Of a DNA stretch of 45,088 nucleotides, positions 39,451 to 45,088 are shown one piece after another (the stretch's first letter is position 1; every line of letters starts with the position of its first letter). The position numbers and the translations under genes are program-made. The DNA is from an uncultured Clostridia bacterium. GTDB taxonomy: Bacteria; Bacillota; Clostridia; Christensenellales; Aristaeellaceae. The notes under the pieces are model-generated. The model was not told the origin of the DNA and searched no databases. It worked only from the letters and a program-made list of their open reading frames with translations. The stretch spans positions 1 through 45,088 of the forward strand of contig CAMKJS010000020.1 in the NCBI GenBank assembly GCA_946413245.1, in the 5' to 3' direction.

Positions 39451-39486
39451 TAAAGAAATTATACCTTAATTTCTTTATATCGTCAA
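39451..39486 (-). promoter_or_regulatory. Promoter and palindromic operator of the Phd-ParE operon
   Basis: Minus strand TTGACG (39486-39481), 17-base spacer, TATAAT (39463-39458). A perfect 11-bp inverted repeat, TAAAGAAATTA / TAATTTCTTTA with a 5-base centre (39451-39461 and 39467-39477), covers the -10, as expected of an autorepressed TA operon. Confidence 0.8.
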
Positions 39487-39554
39487 TGCTGTTTCCAGCT
39501 TTTCCATATCCCAATCAGCGTACATATATCCGGTTCCCGGGAAAACAGTCGAAG

Positions 39555-41375
39555 TCAGTCATTGCCCTGATTCAGCGTGAGATAAACAGTGTATGTTTCA
39601 TCGGTGACCTCATAAAGGGGAATGAAGCGGAAATTGACAGGCTGCCGGCGGGTACGCCATGTGCTCTGCTGCCAGACAAACACGTCATAGGTATGGGGTA
39701 TTTCCGGGAGCAGGACTTCTTCCGGATGTTCCGGATCAACAGTCAGGCCGCAGTCCTGATCTGTCAGTGCGGCGAGAACAATCGGCCCCTCCACGGCAGC
39801 AGCCATTTCCGGTGCGCCTTCCAGGGGTTCAAAGTGAATCGCGGATGGAAAGAAAATATCCAGTTCGTCTTCTTTCCAGACGCGGGTAATGAGCAGATAT
39901 CCGTCCCGGATTTCTTCCTGAACCGGATCCCCGTTCAGGGAAACTTCCGGGTTTCCGCTGCACCAGGCCGGGACGCGGAGCTTCAGCGTGAAAGGCGCGG
40001 ATATATCCGTTCTGACATCAAAGCGCAGGCTCCATCTGGAAACCCGGCCCTCTCCATGCTCGTCAAAAAGCACCTGGTTATTGTAATTCTTCATATGGAC
40101 AGACTGAGAAAGGTGCACTTCTCCGCAGTCCAGGGAGATCGCTGCCGCAGAGGGAATATACTGGCTGACAGCAATGTCCTTTCCGTCCGTATACCAGATC
40201 AGGGAGGGATACATCGTCTGGGCCTGGACCATGGTGCCAAAGCAACACCAGAAGTCCCGTGTGCGGCTGCCCCAGGTTTTGCGGGAACCAGGCGCCATGG
40301 GCAGGAAGTAGGTGGGCATACCGGTGTGTTTGTTCTGCTGGGCGAGGAAGCCGTTATAGATTGCCCGTTCAATATAATCTGCATAGCGCACGTCGCCGGT
40401 CCAGCGATACAGGTATTCCGCAGTGCGGACCATGTTATATACCGTACAGAATTCCTGATCTGTTCCGGTCAGATACTGGGCGTGGGCATGGGGCGGAATC
40501 CAGAATTCACCCGCATTGGATGCAGTGGTGGCAAACATGCCGCGGTCTGTGACCGCGTTTTTCCAGAAGGCTTCCATGCGCCGCATCCACTTATCGTCCC
40601 CGGTGATTTCAAACAGGCGTCCCGCGCCGTGGGAGATGGGTATGGATGCGTTCGCATGATCATCCGTCAGCGCATCGCCGCCTTTATCCAGCCGGTCAAA
40701 CAGGGCATTGCCCTCATATGCGGCGACCAGTTTCCGGTATTTTTCCTTGCCGGTCAGAGCAAGCAAATCTGCCCAGACTTCAAGCATACCGGCCTGCTCA
40801 CCGCTGAACACGGCGGCGGGATCAGACTCCTGCACATCGTCCACCCAGCGGACATACCAGTCTGCCAGATGGTCCAGGATATCGACAGCGGTCTGATTTC
40901 CCAGAAGATCATAGACATCTTTAAGGCCCATAATCGTTTTATGCATCGTATATTGCGGTGACCAGATGTACCGATCCGGTTTCATCATTGCAAAATACTT
41001 TTCCGGTATGGAGCCGACCCATTCTCCCCCGTTCAGCTGCTGACAGCGGGCCAGCTCCGCGACAATATGGTCCAGTTTGGCCCGGAGCTCCGGTTTGTCG
41101 CCGCCTGCGCAAAGAGTTGCAGCCGCGGAGAGCCAGTGGCCCAGAAAGTGTCCGCGAAGCTGACAGTTCGGAGCTTCCCAGCCCCAGTGCATTTTGGCAG
41201 CGGAGGGATCCGGAACAACCTGAAGACCCGGCAGGATGATACCGGCTTCCAGATAGAAATTCTGCAGGAGACAGCCTGAATCCAGTTCCAGCAGATATGC
41301 TTCATTCAGATCCATCCTGCGGCGGAAGAGGCCGGGGAGAACACGGACATCTTTGAGGGCGGCACGTTTCAGCAT
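39555..41375 (-). CDS. GH127 family glycoside hydrolase (beta-L-arabinofuranosidase-like)
   Basis: 606 residues, an (alpha/alpha)6 barrel followed by beta domains, formerly DUF1680. The cysteine-glutamate catalytic system of GH127 is visible: TDQEFCTVYNMVR (Glu-x-Cys of the zinc site) and FWCCFGTMVQA (the paired cysteines, one the nucleophile). RGHFLGHWLSAAA and QYTMHKTIMGLKDVY are typical of the N-terminal barrel. It has no signal peptide, so it is intracellular and would act on imported arabinose- or related oligosaccharides. AAAGGAG precedes the ATG. No sugar transporter or other glycosidase is adjacent, which is unusual for the family. The 302 bases upstream to tnpV contain only the tnpV promoter. 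Confidence 0.93.
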   Translation of the reverse strand: MLKRAALKDVRVLPGLFRRRMDLNEAYLLELDSGCLLQNFYLEAGIILPGLQVVPDPSAAKMHWGWEAPNCQLRGHFLGHWLSAAATLCAGGDKPELRAKLDHIVAELARCQQLNGGEWVGSIPEKYFAMMKPDRYIWSPQYTMHKTIMGLKDVYDLLGNQTAVDILDHLADWYVRWVDDVQESDPAAVFSGEQAGMLEVWADLLALTGKEKYRKLVAAYEGNALFDRLDKGGDALTDDHANASIPISHGAGRLFEITGDDKWMRRMEAFWKNAVTDRGMFATTASNAGEFWIPPHAHAQYLTGTDQEFCTVYNMVRTAEYLYRWTGDVRYADYIERAIYNGFLAQQNKHTGMPTYFLPMAPGSRKTWGSRTRDFWCCFGTMVQAQTMYPSLIWYTDGKDIAVSQYIPSAAAISLDCGEVHLSQSVHMKNYNNQVLFDEHGEGRVSRWSLRFDVRTDISAPFTLKLRVPAWCSGNPEVSLNGDPVQEEIRDGYLLITRVWKEDELDIFFPSAIHFEPLEGAPEMAAAVEGPIVLAALTDQDCGLTVDPEHPEEVLLPEIPHTYDVFVWQQSTWRTRRQPVNFRFIPLYEVTDETYTVYLTLNQGND

Positions 41376-41626
41376 TGGAAGGCTCCTTTCGAACTACCGT
41401 TACCGGAATTACTTTTCAGATATCGATTTTCAGCTCCGTCAAATCTGTTATCACGCTGCGGAGCGGAAAGAAGATCAGGGCACATATCACGCCTGTATCA
41501 TAGCATAATTCAGAAGGAAAAGGAAGGGAAACACCCACAGCGCTTCAAACTGTTCAGTCAGCTCCGCCTGCGTCGTTCCTTCGCTATTCTCTGACGGCGA
41601 TCATCAGATCAAATCGTACAACATCG

Positions 41627-41655
41627 TTGGCTGTTTCGGACGATCCTGATATAAT
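41627..41655 (+). promoter_or_regulatory. Promoter of tnpV
   Basis: TTGGCT (41627-41632), 17-base spacer, TATAAT (41650-41655), 22 bases before the start codon. Confidence 0.7.
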
Positions 41656-41677
41656 CGCAGTACGGGAGGACATCAAC

Positions 41678-42058
41678 ATGAGCCGTTTCCCGAAAGAAAT
41701 AACTGAATATGGCATCCATTATACCCTGCATGGCGACTACTACTTTCCGGTTCTCGACCTCCCGGATTCTCCTCGGCAGACTATCGGCCGCTATGGCCGG
41801 ATGCGGAAAGCCTATCTGGAAGAGCATCGTCCCGGACTGTATGAACGGCTTCTTCTTTCCGGTAAGTTGTATGACCATCTGGCGGAAACAGATCAAGCCT
41901 GCCGGGATCGTATGGAACGGATAATCACCCGGATGGCCAAAGCTGAAGGAATCAACGAGCAGCTGAAAGCATCAGATCAGCCGGGGTGGATTTCCCGGAT
42001 GAACAGTATTCATCAACGTGCTGAGGAAATCATACTGGATGAATTGGTCTTTGCCTGA
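41678..42058 (+). CDS. tnpV: TnpV-type transposon-encoded protein
   Basis: 126 residues, the size and order of TnpV of clostridial integrative and transposable elements: KEITEYGIHYTLHGDYYFPVLDLP, IGRYGRMRKAYLEEHRPGLYERLLLSGKLYDHL, a helical RMERIITRMAKAEGINEQLKASD segment, and IHQRAEEIILDELVFA. Its biochemical role is not known; it marks mobile DNA. GGGAGG lies 8 bases before ATG 41678. A 39-base stretch of its 3' end is repeated at 44022-44060. It is followed by a good terminator. Confidence 0.9.
   Translation: MSRFPKEITEYGIHYTLHGDYYFPVLDLPDSPRQTIGRYGRMRKAYLEEHRPGLYERLLLSGKLYDHLAETDQACRDRMERIITRMAKAEGINEQLKASDQPGWISRMNSIHQRAEEIILDELVFA
41991..42029 (+). repeat. 39-bp direct repeat, left copy (inside tnpV)
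   Basis: Begins TTTCCCGGATGAACAG and ends GCTGAGGAAA. It recurs with one mismatch at 44022-44060, on the other side of the HipA-type module. Confidence 0.95.
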
Positions 42059-42067
42059 ATCCGGATC

Positions 42068-42092
42068 GCCGCCTCTCCGGGGGCGGCTTTTT
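42068..42092 (+). terminator. Terminator of tnpV
   Basis: GCCGCC and GGCGGC around an 8-base loop, followed by five T. Just beyond lies a perfect TTGCAAC-TTA-GTTGCAA palindrome (42095-42111); the remaining 160 bases to the next promoter contain nothing recognised. Confidence 0.85.
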
Positions 42093-42270
42093 AATTGCAA
42101 CTTAGTTGCAAGTTGGCCTGCAAGCTTTCAACAAATTTGGGAATATAAAAAGAGCCTTATTTTCACCATCAACTGCAATTTCAGTGCATTTTCTGGAGAA
42201 ATTAGAAAAAACCATTGGTCTTCGCCTTGGCTCAGATTACCGCCTCTTCGGTGACAGCTTACGCTTTGCT

Positions 42271-42301
42271 ACTTGACATTTATCAAGTATTTTGCTAACA
42301 T
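42271..42301 (+). promoter_or_regulatory. Promoter and candidate operator of the HipA-type module
   Basis: TTGACA (42273-42278), 17-base spacer, TAACAT (42296-42301). A perfect inverted repeat ACTTGA-CATTTA-TCAAGT (42271-42288) overlaps the -35 and is a likely binding site for the HTH protein encoded downstream. Confidence 0.7.
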
Positions 42302-42319
42302 AGAGCCCGTGGGAGGTGA

Positions 42320-43147
42320 ATGGCATTGAATCAAATCATTCATGAATTACAGGACATGACGCACCTCAGCTGGGCAAAGACGCGCAATTCGTCCGGTACG
42401 GCGGGTTCATTCCTGAAAGCGTATGAAGACGGAGTCGATGGGAAGACTTATTTCAAGCTGTCAAATTATGATGCCTGGAAAGGGATCATCGGCCATGAAT
42501 GCGTTAATGAAATCATAGTAGATCGCTTATTGTCGATCCTGGGCATCAACCACCTGCCTTATCAGTTGATCCATGCGAAGATCCTGATCGATCAGAAAGA
42601 ATATGAAACCTGGCTTTGCGCCTCCAAGGATTTCAAGCAGCATGGAGAAAGCAAAATCGCACTGGACGCATATTATCAAGCAGAGAGCTTGCCGAATGAA
42701 TCTCCCATGGATTTTTGCATCCGCTGCGGGTGGGAAAGCACAGTCTATGAGATGCTGGTCGTCGATTATCTGATTCTCAATCGTGACCGTCACGGCGCAA
42801 ATATGGAAGTTCTTCGGAACCAGCGGAAGAAAACCATCCGTCTGGCCCCTTTGTTTGATCACGGACTGTCACTGCTCAGCCGGTGTGAAAGCACCGAAGC
42901 CATGCTTCGGGAGGACGTTATGGCTGATAAGCCGGTCCAATGCTTTGTCGGTTCACGGTCATCATGGGAGAATCTCCGGTTGATCCCACGGGATCAGCGT
43001 CCTCCTTTGCATCCTTTGGCAGAGAATGACCGCGCAATTCTCCTGGAAGGTTTATCAGAAGCACTCGATCAGCAATGGCTGGACAGGATCTGGGAAATGA
43101 TTTGGAAGAGGTGGCAAGCGTATGAGGATCTTTGCAATCAAGGATGA
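42320..43147 (+). CDS. HipA-like serine/threonine kinase (HipT-type, lacking the N-subdomain)
   Basis: 275 residues. The kinase core of HipA toxins is present: a glycine/serine-rich SSGTAGSFLKAY loop (about 24-35), an ATP-lysine candidate in YFKLS (about 44-48), the catalytic-loop motif NRDRHGAN (154-161) and APLFDHGLSLL with the metal aspartate (180). HipA proteins of about 440 residues carry an N-terminal subdomain; here it is absent, and a similar segment appears at the start of the next protein. HipA/HipT kinases phosphorylate aminoacyl-tRNA synthetases. The start at 42320 is only 3 bases after GGAGG; an in-frame TTG at 42326 is better spaced. The gene overlaps the next one by 26 bases. 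Confidence 0.82.
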   Translation: MALNQIIHELQDMTHLSWAKTRNSSGTAGSFLKAYEDGVDGKTYFKLSNYDAWKGIIGHECVNEIIVDRLLSILGINHLPYQLIHAKILIDQKEYETWLCASKDFKQHGESKIALDAYYQAESLPNESPMDFCIRCGWESTVYEMLVVDYLILNRDRHGANMEVLRNQRKKTIRLAPLFDHGLSLLSRCESTEAMLREDVMADKPVQCFVGSRSSWENLRLIPRDQRPPLHPLAENDRAILLEGLSEALDQQWLDRIWEMIWKRWQAYEDLCNQG

Positions 43148-43940
43148 TACGCTTTCCCAAAAGAGCGTATTGGGATATCTGATCTATTACGAAAACGCGA
43201 AAGCATTCTATATTGAACTGCCGGACGACGCCGATCCCTGGGAAACGCCACTTTTGCTGTCCTCGTTCGTAAAACGCGGCGAGCGCTCCGTCAGCAGCTA
43301 TTGGAGCCGTTTATGGGTGCAGCAGCGTATTATTCCCCGGGACAGACAGAATATCGGCCAGGTTCTGAAGGAAAACGGGCTCAAAGAATATGACGAGTTT
43401 CAAATGCTGATGCTGACCATGGGGCGATGCGCGCAGGATGAATGCTATCTTGAAGAAATAAACACCGCAGAACTGCCCCCGTTGCTGGTGAATCGCTGGA
43501 AGACCAAGATCGAGGACGTTGTTCCTCTCAAAGGCTTTCGCTTACTTGTTTTCTTCCGCAATGGGGAAGTCAAAATCTGTGACGCGGCAAAGCATACGAC
43601 AGATCACGTGGAATGTCAGCCTTATGTCGCCCAAGAGAAGCGTTTCCATGCGGTGGAAGTTCAACCCGATGGATATGGAGTGATGTGGAGTGATCGGGCA
43701 ATGATTTCCGACCGTGAACTATACGAAAAAAGCGAAAACATTCCGCTTTCGCTGGAAGATTTCATTGGTTTTGTACAGCACAGGATTGTGAATGCGAACG
43801 AAGCATGTCAGCTTCTGGGATGCAGCCGTCAAAACATTGATGATCTTATGAAGCGGGATAAGCTGCATCCCATTCGTAAGGATGCCAAATACAAACTGTT
43901 CCTCAAAAGTGAAATCATGCAGCGAAGAAAGCAACAATAA
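43122..43940 (+). CDS. Three-part partner protein: HipS-like segment, DUF2442, HTH
   Basis: 272 residues. Residues 1 to about 112 resemble the N-subdomain of HipA (VLGYLIYYENAKAFYIELP, WETPLLLSSFVKRG, RIIPRDRQNI, LKEYDEFQML, GRCAQDE), i.e. HipS. Residues about 128-203 look like DUF2442 (KIEDVVPLKGFRLLVFFRNG, FHAVEVQPDGYGVMW, RELYEKS). Residues about 219-268 form an excisionase/MerR-like winged HTH (NANEACQLLGCSRQNIDDLMKRDKLHPIRK). It would neutralise the kinase encoded upstream and bind DNA as the repressor, uniting the HipS and HipB roles. Start with GAGGTGG about 8 bases upstream, inside the kinase gene. Domain calls are by motif; the DUF2442 match is the least certain. Confidence 0.72.
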   Translation: MRIFAIKDDTLSQKSVLGYLIYYENAKAFYIELPDDADPWETPLLLSSFVKRGERSVSSYWSRLWVQQRIIPRDRQNIGQVLKENGLKEYDEFQMLMLTMGRCAQDECYLEEINTAELPPLLVNRWKTKIEDVVPLKGFRLLVFFRNGEVKICDAAKHTTDHVECQPYVAQEKRFHAVEVQPDGYGVMWSDRAMISDRELYEKSENIPLSLEDFIGFVQHRIVNANEACQLLGCSRQNIDDLMKRDKLHPIRKDAKYKLFLKSEIMQRRKQQ

Positions 43941-43948
43941 CTAAAGTC

Positions 43949-43990
43949 AGCGCCGGAACCGACCCTCGTTTTCGGCGCTAACTCGTTTTT
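43949..43990 (+). terminator. Candidate terminator of the HipA-type module
   Basis: AGCGCCG (43949-43955) pairs with CGGCGCT (43973-43979), then ACTCG and five T. A second arm TAGCGCC (44000-44006) could compete for the same CGGCGCTA strand. Confidence 0.6.
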
Positions 43991-44021
43991 ATTGCGACTT
44001 AGCGCCAAAATCGCTTATGGG

Positions 44022-44060
44022 TTTCCCGGATCAACAGTATTCATCAACGTGCTGAGGAAA
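44022..44060 (+). repeat. 39-bp direct repeat, right copy (tnpV fragment)
   Basis: Matches 41991-42029 at 38 of 39 positions; it is a piece of a second tnpV, cut on both sides. It is preceded by TTTTTATTGCGACTTAG (43986-44002), which resembles TTTTTAATTGCAACTTAG after tnpV (42088-42105). Confidence 0.95.
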
Positions 44061-44066
44061 GTCAGG

Positions 44067-44325
44067 ACCACCACTTCAAGTGGTGGTTTGTTAACGCCCC
44101 TATAAGGGGCAAATACGTGCAACCGCCTAAAGGCGGGGTGCCAAAAGCTTGTTACTGGCAGCCTCTTAAAGAGGCTACTTTGTACTTCGAGCTTCCTTGT
44201 ATGACTCTTCTTCCTGCTCCTGGATATACTTACGTATCGTCGCCTCATCCACGTTTCTGATTGTCGATACGTAATATCCTCGAGCCCAGAAGTCCCGCTC
44301 AAACTTCTCCCCACCATAGGTGGGG
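44067..44325. repeat. Series of five short hairpins around an IS200 remnant
   Basis: Perfect stems with short A/T-rich loops lie at 44067-44087 (ACCACCAC/GTGGTGGT), 44096-44110 (GCCCC/GGGGC), 44123-44136 (CCGCC/GGCGG), 44160-44176 (AGCCTC/GAGGCT) and 44309-44325 (CCCCACC/GGTGGGG). The last two border the TnpA fragment at 44175-44309 exactly. IS200/IS605 elements use subterminal hairpins at their ends, but one per end, not five. Confidence 0.85.
44175..44309 (-). pseudogene. tnpA: C-terminal remnant of IS200/IS605 TnpA transposase
   Basis: 44 codons and a stop: EKFERDFWARGYYVSTIRNV, then DEATIRKYIQEQEEE and a short tail. This is the characteristic C-terminus of the single-strand Y1 transposase TnpA of IS200/IS605. 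The catalytic HUH and tyrosine parts are missing, so the copy is dead. It begins and ends at hairpins of the surrounding series and lies beside the tnpV fragment. Confidence 0.85.
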
Positions 44326-44336
44326 GATTAAGGATA

Positions 44337-45088
44337 TCATTCATAATACGCTACTGCGATCCCACCAATATGCTTGGCAATCTCACGTCCAATGATTAAG
44401 CTGACCAGAAGTTTTCCATCCATATACAAACCAAGCAATGCTATTACATCTGAATAACGAAAGTTGAAGTCTTCTGCAGATATTCCCGTTGTTTTTCTCT
44501 CATTCCAGAATGTGCTTATATAATTATCAGTTGTTCTGGCATTATACCCGATGGCCGCAAAGCTCGTAGGTATTGGATGTTCAATTATCACCTTTGAGTC
44601 ATACTTGATGCGGCGTTTCAGTTCATCTACAGTCTCTTGCAGAACTTTTAATTCAATTCCGGATGATAAGCAATAATCCACAACTGCTCGCATCGTCTCA
44701 TATCGTTGCTTTCCCTGGAGGTTGAACAAACGATACAATATCGATGTATCCAGATACAAGGTTAACCCTTTCAAGGCAGATAGTAGATGCTGCTTTGTTT
44801 TTTCGTTTACAACCATTGAAAGGTAATGGATGGTTTTCTTAAACTGAAGCAAAAGGAATGATTGCTGTTCTGAGGTAAAATCTCTCGTAAACAACCCTGT
44901 TAAAAATGTTTGTATTGCCGATTTGTGTTGAGATGAAACATTTTCCATAACTTCATAAGCTATGGCTTCTGCTTTAGCTTCATCATACTCTTTTTTCCCG
45001 GCGATTAGACTATAGCAGTCCGCTCCATGTGTTAAGCTTCCTGTATAATACAAACTGACTGGTGAGGAGGCGGTCAATTGCAAAGGAA
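44337..45088 (-). CDS. PIN-like domain protein, partial (runs off the right edge)
   Basis: At least 250 codons, open to the window end; the true start lies outside. A central segment GLTLYLDTSILYRLFNL, later ETVDELKRRI and RYSDVIALLGLY, suggests a PIN-type nuclease fold with acidic residues at the expected places (D in YLDTS, E in ETVDEL, D in YSDV). Flanking parts are helical and unrecognised. The base composition is visibly lower in GC than the rest of the window, consistent with transfer. It ends IGGIAVAYYE-stop, 12 bases from the IS200-type hairpin at 44309-44325, so the C-terminus may have been altered by the insertion. It could belong to a longer defence-type protein. Confidence 0.55.
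   Translation of the reverse strand, partial: PLQLTASSPVSLYYTGSLTHGADCYSLIAGKKEYDEAKAEAIAYEVMENVSSQHKSAIQTFLTGLFTRDFTSEQQSFLLLQFKKTIHYLSMVVNEKTKQHLLSALKGLTLYLDTSILYRLFNLQGKQRYETMRAVVDYCLSSGIELKVLQETVDELKRRIKYDSKVIIEHPIPTSFAAIGYNARTTDNYISTFWNERKTTGISAEDFNFRYSDVIALLGLYMDGKLLVSLIIGREIAKHIGGIAVAYYE

Overview
The window looks like a chromosomal segment of a fairly GC-rich anaerobic Firmicute (class Clostridia), probably a gut or rumen species. This is inferred, not proven. The clues are strong AGGAGG-type ribosome sites, TTGACA/TATAAT promoters, short T-tailed terminators, BspA/internalin-type leucine-rich-repeat surface proteins, a TnpV-type transposon gene and AAA-ATPase_like/PD-(D/E)XK genes. 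No ribosomal RNA or other decisive taxonomic marker is present.

Left part (1-7 kb): the 5' two-thirds of gyrB runs off the left edge. Behind it lies a gene for a 77-residue protein with a double-glycine leader-like N-terminus, a strong promoter, a folded leader and its own terminator. A YcxB-like membrane protein and a cupin follow on the plus strand. On the minus strand are a complete TRAP transporter (dctP-dctQ-dctM) and degV, each with a recognisable promoter.

Central housekeeping block (6.9-14 kb): one tightly packed minus-strand operon, aroF-tyrA-aroB-aroA-aroC-aroE/K-aroQ, encodes all seven shikimate steps to chorismate plus prephenate dehydrogenase. Most junctions overlap by 4-19 bases. 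AroE and AroK are fused. A 64-base relic of an aroF-like 3' end lies between aroF and tyrA. A terminator-like hairpin sits in the aroF leader.

Accessory part (14-34 kb): an AAA+ ATPase with a C-terminal RyR-type domain and a TTG start; tRNA-Leu(CAA); a secreted DUF6273 protein; a second double-glycine-leader protein; three large secreted repeat proteins (LRR, BspA, InlB-like, FN3), two of which share one C-terminal module; an unknown membrane protein with an internal domain duplication; a run of small plus-strand enzymes (alpha/beta hydrolase, Nudix, YdcF-like, AlkD-like); YbaK; GNAT; and a tandem pair of 172-bp repeats.

Right part (33-45 kb): an AAA-ATPase_like/PD-(D/E)XK protein, amidohydrolase, MBL hydrolase, HAD phosphatase, a flavodoxin-like relic, a Phd/ParE toxin-antitoxin pair with a palindromic operator, and a GH127 glycosidase. 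After these comes a mobile-DNA zone. In it, tnpV is followed by a two-gene HipA-type kinase module whose second protein joins a HipS-like segment, a DUF2442 domain and an HTH. A 39-bp copy of tnpV sequence lies on the far side. An IS200 TnpA remnant inside a series of five short hairpins follows. The window ends in a lower-GC PIN-like gene that runs off the right edge. The split Hip module and the AAA+-RyR protein are the best candidates for a little-described system.
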